Below, in pieces: positions 34,263 through 43,645 of a stretch of DNA of 64,000 bases (positions within the stretch are counted from its first letter, which is position 1; every line of letters begins with the position of its first letter). The stretch covers positions 1 through 64,000 of the forward strand of contig UBTF01000003.1 of NCBI GenBank assembly GCA_900468285.1. The letters run 5' to 3'. A program made the translations under genes and the position numbers. The notes under the pieces are model-generated. The model was not told the DNA's origin. It saw nothing but the letters and a program-made list of their open reading frames with translations, and searched no databases. Source of the DNA: Hyphomicrobiales bacterium (GTDB lineage Bacteria > Pseudomonadota > Alphaproteobacteria > Rhizobiales > Rhizobiaceae).

Positions 34263-35878
34263 GGCTGCTCTCCCGATATTTTTGTTTTCCTGGTCGCAGC
34301 AATCTCTGCGAAGGGCCCAAGCGGGCGAAACTGTATCTTGGCGTTGATGGGTATCTGGCCCGCGAGATCAAGATGATACTCTGCAACAGCGCCCACGACG
34401 GGATATCCACCAGTCAGCGGATGGTCCGCGAGGAACAGAACTGGCTGACCGCTATGGGGAATCTGGATCGCGCCGGTCGCGGTGCCTTCGCTCGGGAGTT
34501 CTGCACTATCCCTGCGCTCCAGTGGCTCATCACCCGCCAGGCGAATGCCCACGCGGCTCGACTGGGGTGTGACCTGCCAAAGCTGGCTCGTCAGTGTTTC
34601 GACACCTTTTTGCGTGAACCAGTCCGTCCGGGGACCATAGACGATGTCGAGTGTCACAGTGTCTCCGGAGCTGGGCAAATCGAATGCCGGAAGCTCATGG
34701 ATTGAAACGGAGGAAAGCCCGCTCTTGTCATTGCGCAGCTCCAGCACTGATCCCGCCACGATGGCCTCAGGCCCGACGACGGCAAGAGTATCCGTTGCAG
34801 CGCTTCCCAAGACCGGCGCGACATCAAAGCCGCCGCGAACTGCGAGATAGCTCCGCATACCCTTAGCCGGATTTCCGAATTTGACCACATCGCCTGGTTC
34901 GAGGGATATCGGAGTGTATGTTCCGGTCTCAAAGCTGCAGGATGCGCCTTCTACCGTGATGACGCATGGCGCGCCTGCCACGCCGATCACGGCGCGCGTC
35001 GTGCTCTTGAAGGAAAAGCCGCCCAGTGTCAGTTCAAGACAGGCCGTGTTGACGGGATTGCCGACAATGCGATTGGCAGCGTTGAACGAGGAACGATCGA
35101 GAGCCCCCGACGCAGACACGCCCTGACCGGTCTGCCCGAACCGCCCTTGGTCCTGAAAAATGGCCGGTATAGGCGCCGACAGAACTTCAAAGCGGGCGGA
35201 ATTGGAGGTCGAGCGGACAGCGGCGCTCATTAATGGGGTCTCAGCCGCTTCGACCTCTTTGCCGGACGTCTCCATGTCGAAAAACCGCACGCGATAGCCG
35301 GGCTGCAAGATAGCCCCGGGGTCCCGTCCAATGTCCCACATTTTCAAAGGCGTGGTGCCCAGTATCTGCCAGCCGCCGGGGCTGTTTTGTGGATAGACGC
35401 CGCTGAAGGCACCCGCGAGAGCAACAGATCCGGCCGGAATACGGGTGCGCGGGCTTTGACGGCGCGGCACATGCAGAGCTGGATCGCCACCGACGAGATA
35501 TCCGAAGCCGGGAGCGAAGCCACAGAATGCGACCGTAAACTCACTCTCCGTGTGGCGACGAATGACCTCTTCGACACTCAGACCCGTCAGTTCGGCAACG
35601 TCGGCGAGATCCTCGCCATCGTAACGAACCGGAATTTCAACCAGCTTGTCCGAGGGCACGATCTTGGCAGACAGATCACGTGTTGCGATTTCACAAGCCA
35701 GATTTTCAGCGCTGATATCGGCGGGTCTGAAGCGGATCATCAAGGTACTGGCAGCGGGTACCGTCTCCTCAATGCCCTTGATGGGATTTGCTTCCAGCGA
35801 CGCGAACAGGGCAAGCGTCTGATCGAGATCGGCAAGCTCTGCCAGAATGGTTGTGAGGCTCGCGGGGAGAAAGCGCAT
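34259..35878 (-). CDS. PxpB-PxpC fusion (5-oxoprolinase subunits B and C; KipI-KipA type)
   Basis: A 539-residue fusion. The N-terminal PxpB/KipI part (about 1-225) has [27 protein letters not shown] and the hallmark [13 protein letters not shown]. The C-terminal PxpC/KipA part (about 228-539) has [21 protein letters not shown] and a final [12 protein letters not shown]. With PxpA it can form an ATP-dependent 5-oxoprolinase; by homology it is also the carboxyltransferase domain of urea-carboxylase-like enzymes. ATG 35876-35878 is preceded by GTGAGGA, which overlaps the stop codon of the DUF1445 gene; ATG 35893 is an alternative. It overlaps the downstream biotin carboxylase gene by four bases. 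Confidence 0.88.
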   Translation of the reverse strand: MRFLPASLTTILAELADLDQTLALFASLEANPIKGIEETVPAASTLMIRFRPADISAENLACEIATRDLSAKIVPSDKLVEIPVRYDGEDLADVAELTGLSVEEVIRRHTESEFTVAFCGFAPGFGYLVGGDPALHVPRRQSPRTRIPAGSVALAGAFSGVYPQNSPGGWQILGTTPLKMWDIGRDPGAILQPGYRVRFFDMETSGKEVEAAETPLMSAAVRSTSNSARFEVLSAPIPAIFQDQGRFGQTGQGVSASGALDRSSFNAANRIVGNPVNTACLELTLGGFSFKSTTRAVIGVAGAPCVITVEGASCSFETGTYTPISLEPGDVVKFGNPAKGMRSYLAVRGGFDVAPVLGSAATDTLAVVGPEAIVAGSVLELRNDKSGLSSVSIHELPAFDLPSSGDTVTLDIVYGPRTDWFTQKGVETLTSQLWQVTPQSSRVGIRLAGDEPLERRDSAELPSEGTATGAIQIPHSGQPVLFLADHPLTGGYPVVGAVAEYHLDLAGQIPINAKIQFRPLGPFAEIAATRKTKISGEQP

Positions 35879-35885
35879 TCTGTCC

Positions 35886-36692
35886 TCACGCATGATAGGC
35901 CGAATCCGGGATGTCAGTGATGAACATATGTCCCGGCGAATGGGTGATTGCAAAGGGAACGCCGGATGCCATGACCGCAGCCTGAGGCGTGACACCGCAG
36001 GCCCAGAAAACAGGAACTTCACCCGGCTCTATGCGCACGGCATCTCCGAAATCCGGTTTGGCCAGATCGGCAATCCCGATTTCCTCGGGCGAGCCAATGT
36101 GGACAGGAGAACCGTGAACCGCAGGGAACCGTCCTGAGATCGTTGCCGCATCCGCAACCCGCGACGCCTGGATGGGACGCATGGAGACGACCATGTTGCC
36201 CTGTAACCGACCGGCCGGACGGCAGGGCTGGTTCGTCAGATACATTGGCACATTGCGCTTATCCGTCATGTGGCGGATTTCGATACCTGCCTCCACCATC
36301 GGCGTTTCGAAGGTGAAGCTGCAACCGATGAGGAATGCCACGAGATCGTCGCGCTCGGCCCAGGCAGCCGTTGCGTCAGCGGTTTCCTCGACCATCTTGC
36401 CATCTCTCCAGATTCTGTAGAGAGGCAGATCGGTGCGAAGATCCGCACCCGGCGCAAGCAAGGTCGTCGGCACACCGGGATCGGACACGTCCAGCACCGG
36501 GCATGGCTTTGGATTGCGCTGCGCATAAAGCAGAAAATCGAAAGCCCAGTCTCGTGGCAGGACAATCATGTTCGCCTGGGTAAAACCGGGCGCGATGCCC
36601 GATGTCGGCGCAACCAGGCCATCGCGATAGCTTTGCCTTGCGTCGCGTGCGGCAGATGCATCGGTGTGGCTCAGAAAGGATGTTGGGTTCAT
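35886..36692 (-). CDS. DUF1445 family putative hydro-lyase (YcsI-like)
   Basis: A 268-residue member of the DUF1445/UPF0317 family: [46 protein letters not shown] and the C-terminal [15 protein letters not shown]. The mammalian D-glutamate cyclase contains a DUF1445 region, so interconversion of D-glutamate and 5-oxoproline is a reasonable idea, but it is not shown for this protein. It sits three bases after pxpA and directly before the PxpB-PxpC fusion, the same gene set as the Bacillus ycsFGI-kipIA region. Confidence 0.8.
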   Translation of the reverse strand: MNPTSFLSHTDASAARDARQSYRDGLVAPTSGIAPGFTQANMIVLPRDWAFDFLLYAQRNPKPCPVLDVSDPGVPTTLLAPGADLRTDLPLYRIWRDGKMVEETADATAAWAERDDLVAFLIGCSFTFETPMVEAGIEIRHMTDKRNVPMYLTNQPCRPAGRLQGNMVVSMRPIQASRVADAATISGRFPAVHGSPVHIGSPEEIGIADLAKPDFGDAVRIEPGEVPVFWACGVTPQAAVMASGVPFAITHSPGHMFITDIPDSAYHA

Positions 36693-36695
36693 GCC

Positions 36696-37472
36696 TCACA
36701 CTCCCTTCTGCGTAACGGCGAACGAACGGATTGCGATGGCTTCAGCTTCGAACCGCTGACGGATCTGCTTTGCGATAGCGACGGCACCGGGGCTGTCGCC
36801 ATGAACGCAGATGGACTGCGCATCGATTTTGATGATGCTTCCGTCGATGGCTTCCAGGGTTCCCTCACGCGCAAGCTGAACCATGCGCGCGGCAATCGCA
36901 TCCGCATCATGCAGGACGGCACCCTCTTCTCGCCGGGAAACCAACTGTCCCTGCGGTGTGTAGGCACGATCGGCAAACGCTTCCGACACCACCGACAATT
37001 CGGACTTGCGGGCCAGCTCCAGAATGGGCGCGTTGGCGAGCCCCATCAGAACCAGAGAGGAATCGATGGCCTTGATCGCATCGATGACGGCTTGGCCCTG
37101 CTTCGCGTCATTGGCGATGCGATTGTAAAGGGCGCCGTGGGGTTTGACATACCGGACAGACGCACCTGCGGCCGAAGCGATGCCTTTCAGCGCACCGATC
37201 TGGTAAATCACATCGGCGATCAACTCATCCGTGGTGACGTCCATGTCGCGCCGGCCAAAACCGACGCGATCCGGATAGGAAACATGGGCTCCGATGACCA
37301 CGCCATTGGCGACGGCGGCCTTGACGGTGCGGTAGATGCCCGCCGGGTCACCGGCGTGAAATCCGCAGGCGATGTTGGCGCTGGAAACGACGGAAAGCAT
37401 TGCGCCATCGTCACCCATACTCCAGGCACCGTAGCTTTCACCAAGGTCGCTGTTCAGATCAATGGAGGCCAT
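36696..37472 (-). CDS. pxpA: 5-oxoprolinase subunit A (LamB/YcsF family)
   Basis: A 258-residue PxpA with [13 protein letters not shown] at the start, [40 protein letters not shown] and [11 protein letters not shown]. It is the subunit that, with PxpB and PxpC, opens the 5-oxoproline ring to glutamate using ATP. Cytoplasmic. It follows the NRAMP-type transporter gene by ten bases and precedes the DUF1445 gene by three. Confidence 0.92.
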   Translation of the reverse strand: MASIDLNSDLGESYGAWSMGDDGAMLSVVSSANIACGFHAGDPAGIYRTVKAAVANGVVIGAHVSYPDRVGFGRRDMDVTTDELIADVIYQIGALKGIASAAGASVRYVKPHGALYNRIANDAKQGQAVIDAIKAIDSSLVLMGLANAPILELARKSELSVVSEAFADRAYTPQGQLVSRREEGAVLHDADAIAARMVQLAREGTLEAIDGSIIKIDAQSICVHGDSPGAVAIAKQIRQRFEAEAIAIRSFAVTQKGV

Positions 37473-37482
37473 GTTTTTCTCC

Positions 37483-38724
37483 TTACGCCGTCAAGAGTGC
37501 GAAGATTGGACCGATGGATTTGTAGCCCATGTACCACGTGAGCGCGCAAGCGATAACGCCAAGCACAAGAAGCCAACGGGGATAACGATAGCCTTCCATC
37601 AGATCGGAGCGCGCCCAGGCCGCATAAATGAAGATGGACAGACCGATTGGAAGGATGAGACCGTTGAGTCCGCCAACGAATACAAGCATCTGAGCCGGTG
37701 GCGTGGTGATGACCATATAGAAGAAGAGCGATACTGCGATGAAGATGACGGTGGCGATGTTGCGGCCACGTTCGGTGATATTCTTGTTGAAGATGGTGAT
37801 GAAAGACACCGAGGTATAAGCGGCACCGATGACGGATGTGATGGCAGCAGCCCAGAGAACGACGCCGAATATTCTCAGACCTATATCGCCAGCCGCAACC
37901 TGGAAGGCCTGCGCCGCAGGGTTCGCGCCCTTGCCCGAGACGTCGATGGCAACGCCGCTTGCGACAACGCCGAGGATGGCGAGAAACAGCACGTAACGCA
38001 TGACGCCGGTCACCGCTATGCCTGTCAGCGCTGCCCGGTTTACAGAACCGAGATTTTCAACGCCGACCATTCCCTTGTCGAGCAATCTATGGGCACCGGA
38101 ATAGGTAATGTAGCCACCGACGGTCCCGCCAACGATGGTGGTGATCGTCGCGAAGTCGATCGTGGATGGGAGAAATGTCTGGAACAGCGCATCTCCAACC
38201 GGTGGACCAGATGCAAAAGCAACGTATACGGTCAGCACGATCATGAGAACACCGGCAAAGATGATGAACCGGTCGACAGCCATGCCAGCGCGCTTGGAAA
38301 GGAAGATGCCGATGGCCAGAAGTGCGCTCAGCGCGCCGCCCCACTTGGGATCAAGGCTGAGCATCGCGTTCAGCCCAAGCCCGGACCCGCCGATATTGCC
38401 GATGTTGAAGAACAGCCCGCCGACGATGACGAGAACGGCGAGAACATAGCCAGAGCCAGGGATCGCCGCGTTGGCGATGTCGGACGCTCTCATGCGGGTC
38501 AAGGTGACGATGCGCCAGATATTCAGCTGCACAACGAAATCGATGACAATCGAGGCGAGGATTGCAAAGGCGAAGGCCGAACCGAGTTTGGCAGTAAAGG
38601 TTGCCGTTTGCGTGATAAAGCCAGGCCCGATGGCCGATGTCGCCATCAGGAAGATGGCAGCTGTGAGCGACGCGCGTCTTGACCGGGCGAACTCGACAGT
38701 CTGGGCAATTTTTGTTTGCTCCAT
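37483..38724 (-). CDS. NRAMP-family transporter (YcsG-like)
   Basis: A 413-residue integral membrane protein of the divalent-metal/NRAMP superfamily, with [21 protein letters not shown] in the first helix and about eleven helices. The usual NRAMP metal motif DPGN is replaced here by IGPGFI, so metal transport is doubtful. Homologues are regularly encoded with PxpABC (Bacillus YcsG), suggesting transport of 5-oxoproline or a related acid; this is inference. ATG 38722-38724 follows AAGGAG. First gene of the operon, divergent from the GntR regulator. Confidence 0.82.
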   Translation of the reverse strand: MEQTKIAQTVEFARSRRASLTAAIFLMATSAIGPGFITQTATFTAKLGSAFAFAILASIVIDFVVQLNIWRIVTLTRMRASDIANAAIPGSGYVLAVLVIVGGLFFNIGNIGGSGLGLNAMLSLDPKWGGALSALLAIGIFLSKRAGMAVDRFIIFAGVLMIVLTVYVAFASGPPVGDALFQTFLPSTIDFATITTIVGGTVGGYITYSGAHRLLDKGMVGVENLGSVNRAALTGIAVTGVMRYVLFLAILGVVASGVAIDVSGKGANPAAQAFQVAAGDIGLRIFGVVLWAAAITSVIGAAYTSVSFITIFNKNITERGRNIATVIFIAVSLFFYMVITTPPAQMLVFVGGLNGLILPIGLSIFIYAAWARSDLMEGYRYPRWLLVLGVIACALTWYMGYKSIGPIFALLTA

Positions 38725-38975
38725 GGATTTTCTCCTTATTGCAACCGCCCCTCGCGGTGCATTGTTGGAAATCTTGTCCGCATCTACAAAATTGTCAATA
38801 TTGTTGAACAATTAAATTTTATCGTTCTTTCATTTTGAGCAATATTTGGGACGAATGCGTTGAAAATAAGCAGGATTTTTACGTGCCATGCCTATTATTT
38901 ATGGTATTGCAACCCACAGGAGACAGCCGATTTTCCGTTTCCTCAAGCCAGATATTGCCAGATGAAGAGAAACCC
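38725..38975. promoter_or_regulatory. Divergent control region with candidate GntR operator
   Basis: An AT-rich gap between the transporter operon and the GntR gene. It has the perfect dyad ATTGTT-G-AACAAT at 38800-38812, next to CAATATTG at 38796-38803, about 75 bases ahead of the transporter start. The TTGTTGAACAA form is typical of symmetric sites bound by FadR/VanR-type GntR regulators. Confidence 0.5.
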
Positions 38976-39623
38976 ATGACCGAACCTTTGCCGCTTGCGG
39001 ATCGTGTGGCGAAAGATATTCGCGACCTCCTGATCACGGGTGCACTTGCGCCGGGGCAGCGGCTCTCAGAAGCGGCTTTCAGCGAGAGACTGGATATTTC
39101 GCGCAATTCCCTGCGTGAAGCGTTCCGGCTTCTTACCAAGGACGGGCTTTTGCGACACGAAGCCAATCGCGGCGTCTTCGTTTCCGTCCCCAGCACTGAC
39201 TCCATCATCGATATTTACCGCGTCAGACGAATGCTGGAATGTGGTGCCCTGCGCCAGGCATGGCCCAAGCACCCGGCGGTAGCGGTCATGCGTGGGGCGG
39301 TGGAGCACGCGCGAAAACAGCATGATCTGGCTGACTGGCGCGAGGTTGGCAGCGCCAATATGAAGTTTCATGCAGCGGTGGTCGATCTTTCGGACAGCAG
39401 CCGATTGAGCGATTTCTACGCACGCGTGGCGGCAGAACTTCGCTTGAGCTTTGGACTTCTTAAGGATCCAGAGCAGCTTCACTCCCCCTTTGTGGACATG
39501 AATGCGCAAATTCTTGAGCTCGTCGAAAAGGGCGAGGTCGTTGAAGCAGCGTCCCAGATGGAGCTTTACCTCAATCTGTCGGAGCGGACAGTTTTGAAGG
39601 CATTGGAGCGCATAGCAAGGTAG
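38976..39623 (+). CDS. GntR family regulator (FCD type) of the 5-oxoproline cluster
   Basis: A 215-residue regulator. The winged helix has ADRVAKDIRDLLITGALAPG, QRLSEAAFSERLDISRNSLR and EAFRLLTKDGLLRHEANRGVFV; the C-terminal FCD helical domain begins near residue 80 and holds histidines that could bind metal (MKFHAAVVDL). ATG 38976 gives the usual family length; an in-frame ATG at 38835 would add 47 residues inside the promoter region. Divergent placement supports control of the pxp operon. Confidence 0.85.
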   Translation: MTEPLPLADRVAKDIRDLLITGALAPGQRLSEAAFSERLDISRNSLREAFRLLTKDGLLRHEANRGVFVSVPSTDSIIDIYRVRRMLECGALRQAWPKHPAVAVMRGAVEHARKQHDLADWREVGSANMKFHAAVVDLSDSSRLSDFYARVAAELRLSFGLLKDPEQLHSPFVDMNAQILELVEKGEVVEAASQMELYLNLSERTVLKALERIAR

Positions 39624-39687
39624 CCCCCGGCCCGCTTACTTATTGGTGGAAAGCCGAAAGCCGATGTGCCATGAGGAGCCAGGAAAA

Positions 39688-39708
39688 GATGCTGCTTGAG
39701 GCAGCATC
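39688..39708 (-). terminator. Perfect hairpin ahead of pdxY
   Basis: An 8-bp stem GATGCTGC/GCAGCATC with a 5-base loop. The only T-run (TTTT) follows on the minus strand, so it would stop minus-strand transcription. It may instead shape the pdxY leader or the 3' end of the GntR transcript. Confidence 0.4.
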
Positions 39709-39732
39709 GTCTGACCAGTCGAAGAGTGTGCC

Positions 39733-40608
39733 ATGCAGGATAATACCAACGGCTCCGTAATCGTCATTTCAAGCCACGTCATGCGTGGCTCCGTTGGCAA
39801 CCGGGCCGCCGTATTCGGGCTGGAGACGCTCGGTTTTCCGGTCTGGGCCGTTCCCACTGTTGTCCTGCCCTGGCATCCCGGCCACGGCCCGTCAACGCGC
39901 CTGCGCTTCGACAATGGCGATTTCGACAGGGCAATGCAGGAGCTTGCCCAATCCCGTTGGTCCGGAGAAGTCCGCGCTATCCTGACCGGTTATTTCGGCA
40001 GCGCAGAACAGGTCCGCTCGGTCGCAAAGCTCATTCGGGAAATGAAGGAACGCAATCCCGACCTGCTCTATCTGTGCGATCCTGTCATGGGCGACAAGGG
40101 CGGCCTTTACGTGCCCGTCGAAACGGCACAGGCCATTCGCGATGAACTGGTGCCACTGGCAGCCGTTGCGACACCCAACCGCTACGAGCTTGCCTGGATG
40201 AGTGGCGCCGAGCTTGAGACCAACACTGATATCATGGATGCGGCGCTGGCGCTTGGTCCTGCGAAAATGCTCGTTACATCGTCCGTTCCGATGATGAGTG
40301 GCGGCATCGGCAACCTGTTCCTGAGCGGAAGCCACGCCCTGTTGGCCGAGCATCGCGCCATCGAAAACGTGCCCAATGGGCTGGGAGACCTTCTTGCCTC
40401 ACTTTTCCTGGCACGCCTGCTTCAGGGTTGTAGCGATGAAAAAGCGCTGCAACTGGCGACAGCCAGCGTCTTCGAAGTTCTGGCCAGAACGATGAAGCGC
40501 GGCGTCAACGAACTGACACTGGAAACCGACGCATCCAGCCTTTCCACACCAATGGCAATGGTTCAGATGCGTCATCTCTTGCATCCTTCACGAAGCAAGC
40601 GCAAATAG
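39733..40608 (+). CDS. pdxY: Pyridoxal kinase
   Basis: A 291-residue ribokinase-fold enzyme phosphorylating pyridoxal (vitamin B6 salvage). It has ISSHVMRGSVGNRAAVFGLE at the N-terminus, LCDPVMGDKGGLYVP in the centre, the ATPNRYELAWMSG segment, and an anion-hole GLGDLLASLFLA where most family members have GTGD. Length and motifs fit PdxY. It is followed after 74 bases by the carbonic anhydrase gene on the same strand. Confidence 0.88.
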   Translation: MQDNTNGSVIVISSHVMRGSVGNRAAVFGLETLGFPVWAVPTVVLPWHPGHGPSTRLRFDNGDFDRAMQELAQSRWSGEVRAILTGYFGSAEQVRSVAKLIREMKERNPDLLYLCDPVMGDKGGLYVPVETAQAIRDELVPLAAVATPNRYELAWMSGAELETNTDIMDAALALGPAKMLVTSSVPMMSGGIGNLFLSGSHALLAEHRAIENVPNGLGDLLASLFLARLLQGCSDEKALQLATASVFEVLARTMKRGVNELTLETDASSLSTPMAMVQMRHLLHPSRSKRK

Positions 40609-40682
40609 CGGAGCGAAAAACGGGTTTCAACGCGCTGGCTTCGATGGTGAGGCTGGCCCCAAGACGATGGTACTGCGATATC

Positions 40683-41324
40683 ATGAAAGATTTTCCAGAC
40701 TACCTGCTCAACGGCTACAAGAACTTCATGAGCGGCCGTTATATCGATGAACGAGAAAGATACCGCGTCCTTGCGGACACCGGGCAGAAGCCGCAAACGC
40801 TCATCATTGCCTGTTGTGACTCCAGATCAGCACCGGAAACCATTTTCGACTGCGGCCCTGGCGAATTGTTTGTCGTCAGAAACGTCGCCAACATGGTGCC
40901 GCCCTTTGAGCCGGATGGCCAGTATCACGCAACCTCAGCCGCCATCGAATATGCCGTTCAGGTTCTGAAGGTCAAAGATATCGTTGTTATGGGTCATGGA
41001 CGTTGCGGCGGTATTCAGGCCGCACTCGATCCCAACCTCGAGCCCCTGTCGCCCGGTGACTTCATCGGCAAGTGGATGAATCTGGTCAAATCGTCCGCCG
41101 AGCAGATCCAGAGCAACGATGTGATGACGGCGTCCGAACGCCAGACTGCGCTGGAGCGCGTCTCGATCCGCAACTCGGTCAAGAACCTGCGCGGCTTTCC
41201 CTTTGTGAAAGCGCAGGAGACAGCCGGCAAGGTGAAACTGCACGGCGCATGGTTCGATATCTCGACCGGCGAATTGTGGGTGATGGACAGCAAAACGGGC
41301 GACTTTCGCCGCCCGGATTTCTGA
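40683..41324 (+). CDS. Beta-class carbonic anhydrase
   Basis: A 213-residue cytoplasmic zinc enzyme interconverting CO2 and bicarbonate. Zinc ligands fit Cys44 (in the motif CCDSR, with Asp46 and Arg48 forming the catalytic dyad), His105 and Cys108 in MGHGRCGG. RNVANMVPP is also typical. ATG 40683 yields the normal start MKDFPDYLL; an ATG at 40644 adds 13 residues without a good ribosome site. Confidence 0.93.
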   Translation: MKDFPDYLLNGYKNFMSGRYIDERERYRVLADTGQKPQTLIIACCDSRSAPETIFDCGPGELFVVRNVANMVPPFEPDGQYHATSAAIEYAVQVLKVKDIVVMGHGRCGGIQAALDPNLEPLSPGDFIGKWMNLVKSSAEQIQSNDVMTASERQTALERVSIRNSVKNLRGFPFVKAQETAGKVKLHGAWFDISTGELWVMDSKTGDFRRPDF

Positions 41325-41333
41325 AATCTGAAA

Positions 41334-41367
41334 GCGATCGACGGCTGACCTATTGGCCGTCGATTGC
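41334..41367. terminator. Convergent hairpin between the carbonic anhydrase and transglycosylase genes
   Basis: A 12-bp stem GCGATCGACGGC/GCCGTCGATTGC (one G-T pair) with a 10-base loop spans the 3' ends of both convergent genes. No long T-run is seen on either side, so it is a weak or Rho-assisted terminator. Confidence 0.45.
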
Positions 41368-42165
41368 CTTGCCGATGAAGGCGATCGACTGTTGATAGAC
41401 GCTTGCTGCATTCCATCCCTGGATTGCCGCAAAGTTAGCCTGTCCTTGCTGATATCCCGCACCGCGCTGCCAGCCGTGACCGACGAGGAAATTTGCGGTC
41501 GATGCCAACGCATCTGCACGTGAGCCGACGAGGTCTATACGACCGTCGCGATCGAAATCGACGCCATAACGCACCACATTGAGCGGCAGGAACTGGGTCT
41601 GGCCGATTTCGCCATGGGCAGCACCCTTTGCCGTTGTGCTGAGATTACCGCTGCCGACAAGTTTCAGGGCAGCATAGAGCTGTTCGGTAAAGTAGTCGGA
41701 ACGACGGCAATCATAAGACAGAGTCGCGACGGCAGACAGCGTATGCTGGTTGCCCATGAAGCCGCCAAAGCCGGTTTCCATGCCCCAGATTGCCAGAAGC
41801 GGGCCGGCAGGAACACCATAAGCGCGTTCGATATTGGCAAAGAGCGAAGCGTTGTTCTTCTTCATTGTCTTGCCACGGCTGATGATCGCCTGACCGCCGC
41901 GCTTTTGCATGAATTGCTCAAATGAGAGCTTGAAACTGTGCTGACCACGATCGGCCCGAATGGTCGCCTGATTATAGGTCACATTCGAGAAAGCCTTGTC
42001 GAGAACGGAGGGGCTGACGCCGCGCCCTGCAGCTTCCTGTTTGAACGCACCGACCCAGGCGTTGAAACCTGCTGATGTATTGCCGCATTGCGCCGCCAGA
42101 ACCGGTGAGGCCGCAAGCGCCGTCGCCAATACTACGCCAACGGAAAAAGCTTTCATTGCCCGCAT
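41350..42165 (-). CDS. MltB-like lytic murein transglycosylase
   Basis: A 271-residue secreted peptidoglycan lytic transglycosylase. Signal peptide MRAMKAFSVGVVLATALAASPVLA, likely cleaved before AQ near residue 25. The catalytic glutamate is in IWGMETGFG; other family segments are AVATLSYDCRRSDYFTEQLY, HGEIGQTQFLP and the calcium-loop-like VDFDRDGRIDLVGSRADALASTANFL. It is shorter than E. coli MltB and has no lipobox, so it is probably periplasmic and soluble. GAAGG lies ahead of ATG 42165. Confidence 0.88.
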   Translation of the reverse strand: MRAMKAFSVGVVLATALAASPVLAAQCGNTSAGFNAWVGAFKQEAAGRGVSPSVLDKAFSNVTYNQATIRADRGQHSFKLSFEQFMQKRGGQAIISRGKTMKKNNASLFANIERAYGVPAGPLLAIWGMETGFGGFMGNQHTLSAVATLSYDCRRSDYFTEQLYAALKLVGSGNLSTTAKGAAHGEIGQTQFLPLNVVRYGVDFDRDGRIDLVGSRADALASTANFLVGHGWQRGAGYQQGQANFAAIQGWNAASVYQQSIAFIGKAIDGQ

Positions 42166-42297
42166 GAGAATTTGCCTTCAATATTTTGGGATTATACCCA
42201 GACCTGTCGCCACACCGCAGAGAATGCTTGGATTTTCAAATTGCCTAGCTAAGTCATAACCGGCAAATAAACTGCCCGTGATGCAGACACATCGGAA

Positions 42298-42331
42298 AAC
42301 CCGCCCATTACAGCAGCTGAGTGGACGGGTT
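42298..42331 (-). terminator. Intrinsic terminator of asd
   Basis: The stem AACCCGCCCA/TGGACGGGTT (one mismatch) with a 14-base loop is followed on the minus strand by TTTT. It is placed right after the asd stop codon. Confidence 0.6.
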
Positions 42332-42358
42332 ATAGTTAATAGATGTTAAAAAACCGTA

Positions 42359-43393
42359 TCAGGCAGCAGCCTTGCGCGGCTTGATAAGACCCCGGTTGAC
42401 GAGAAGCTCAGCAATCTGGATTGCGTTCAGGGCAGCGCCCTTGCGCAGGTTGTCGGAAACCACCCAGATGTTGAGACCATTCTCAACAGTCGCATCCTCT
42501 CGAATACGCGAAATATAGGTAGCATCTTCACCGGCGCATTCGACCGGCGTGATGTATCCGCCATTTTCATGCTTGTCGATAACAAGGCAGCCGGGGGCTT
42601 CGCGCAGGATATCGCGAGCCTGATCGGCTGTGATTTCGCTTTCGAATTCAATATTGACCGATTCCGAGTGACCGATGAAGACGGGAACGCGCACGGCAGT
42701 GCAGGTGACCTTGATCTTCGGGTCGAGCATCTTCTTGGTTTCGGCCAGAACCTTCCACTCTTCCTTCGTGTAACCGTCTTCCATGAAGACGTCGATGTGG
42801 GGAATGACGTTGAAGGCGATGCGCTTGGTGAACTTCTTCGCCTCGATCGGGTCAGCAACGAAGACCGCGCGGGTCTGCGAGAACAGTTCATCCATGCCTT
42901 CCTTGCCGGCACCGGAAACGGACTGGTAGGTGGAGATGACGACGCGCTTGATCTTGGCAAAGTCATGCAGAGGCTTCAAGGCAACAACAAGCTGTGCCGT
43001 GGAGCAATTAGGGTTTGCAATGATGTTGCGCTTGCTGAAGCCCTCAACCGCATCGGGGTTGACTTCAGGCACGATCAGCGGAACGTCCTGATCATAGCGC
43101 CAGGCTGAGGAGTTATCGATCACGACGCAACCTTGCGCGCCGATCTTTGGCGACCACTTCTTGGATACATCGCCACCGGCCGACATCAGGCAAATATCCG
43201 TGTCGGAAAAATCGTAGTTTTCCAGGTTGGATACCTTCAGCGTACGATCTCCGTAGGAGACTTCGGTACCCTGGCTACGAGCCGAAGCCAAAGGAACGAC
43301 TTCGTCTGCCGGAAACCCGCGCTCGGCGAGAATATTGAGCATTTCACGACCGACATTGCCGGTAGCACCTGCGATTGCAACTTTGAAACCCAT
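42359..43393 (-). CDS. asd: Aspartate-semialdehyde dehydrogenase
   Basis: A 344-residue enzyme making aspartate semialdehyde from aspartyl phosphate with NADPH, for lysine/diaminopimelate, threonine and methionine synthesis. N-terminal GATGNVG cofactor loop, catalytic Cys130 in NPNCSTAQL, and RVPVFIGHSESVNIEFE. ATG 43391-43393 (MGFKVAIAGATG) is the family start and follows GAGAG; an in-frame ATG at 43471 lies inside a palindromic leader. It is monocistronic. Its leader is long and structured, which raises the chance of post-transcriptional control. Confidence 0.95.
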   Translation of the reverse strand: MGFKVAIAGATGNVGREMLNILAERGFPADEVVPLASARSQGTEVSYGDRTLKVSNLENYDFSDTDICLMSAGGDVSKKWSPKIGAQGCVVIDNSSAWRYDQDVPLIVPEVNPDAVEGFSKRNIIANPNCSTAQLVVALKPLHDFAKIKRVVISTYQSVSGAGKEGMDELFSQTRAVFVADPIEAKKFTKRIAFNVIPHIDVFMEDGYTKEEWKVLAETKKMLDPKIKVTCTAVRVPVFIGHSESVNIEFESEITADQARDILREAPGCLVIDKHENGGYITPVECAGEDATYISRIREDATVENGLNIWVVSDNLRKGAALNAIQIAELLVNRGLIKPRKAAA

Positions 43394-43409
43394 GATAAAG
43401 CTCTCTTTC

Positions 43410-43490
43410 TGCCTCTCCTCTTTTTGGTGAGGGGAACCCGCATAACTGCGGCTTCCTTCTTCCCCGACCAAACCGGGGAGAGAGCGGCGG
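43410..43490. repeat. Palindromic intergenic element, RIME-like
   Basis: Successive inverted repeats lie in the asd leader: CCTC-like and GGTGAGGGG arms, CCGC-ATAACT-GCGG (43438-43451) and CCCCG-ACCAAAC-CGGGG (43462-43478). The composition (CCTCTCCTC, TTCTTCCCC, GGGGAGAG) resembles the short mosaic repeats found between genes in rhizobia. I see only one copy here, so repeat status needs the genome. Confidence 0.35.
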
Positions 43491-43545
43491 GCCAGAGACG
43501 TCAGACGGTTTTAATCGTCGTTTTGGCCGTAATTCGGATGGAATA

Positions 43546-43638
43546 GAAAAAGCGCGATTCGCCACCGGCAGACCCTGCCGGATTGTGCATAACAACCATG
43601 TCTCGGACATGTCTGATCAAGATCGCGCTCCTTTTCGA
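43546..43638 (-). ncRNA. Candidate structured small RNA or asd leader RNA
   Basis: On the minus strand an outer stem AGCGCGAT/ATCGCGCT (43551-43558 with 43622-43629) encloses two perfect hairpins, CATGTC-CGA-GACATG (43597-43611) and CCGGCAG-GGT-CTGCCGG (43565-43581). Together they form a three-way junction. The outer stem is followed by TTTTTC, as in an intrinsic terminator. A promoter-like pair sits just upstream (43646-43673). The product would be about 90 nt. I do not recognise an Rfam family. It could be an independent sRNA, or an attenuating leader of asd, whose start is about 150 bases further on. Confidence 0.45.
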
Positions 43639-43645
43639 GGCAAAC

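Noticed and set aside
39688-39708. Hairpin ahead of pdxY as terminator of the GntR gene
   Set aside because: The T-run is on the wrong side for plus-strand transcription; kept only as a structured site of unknown role.
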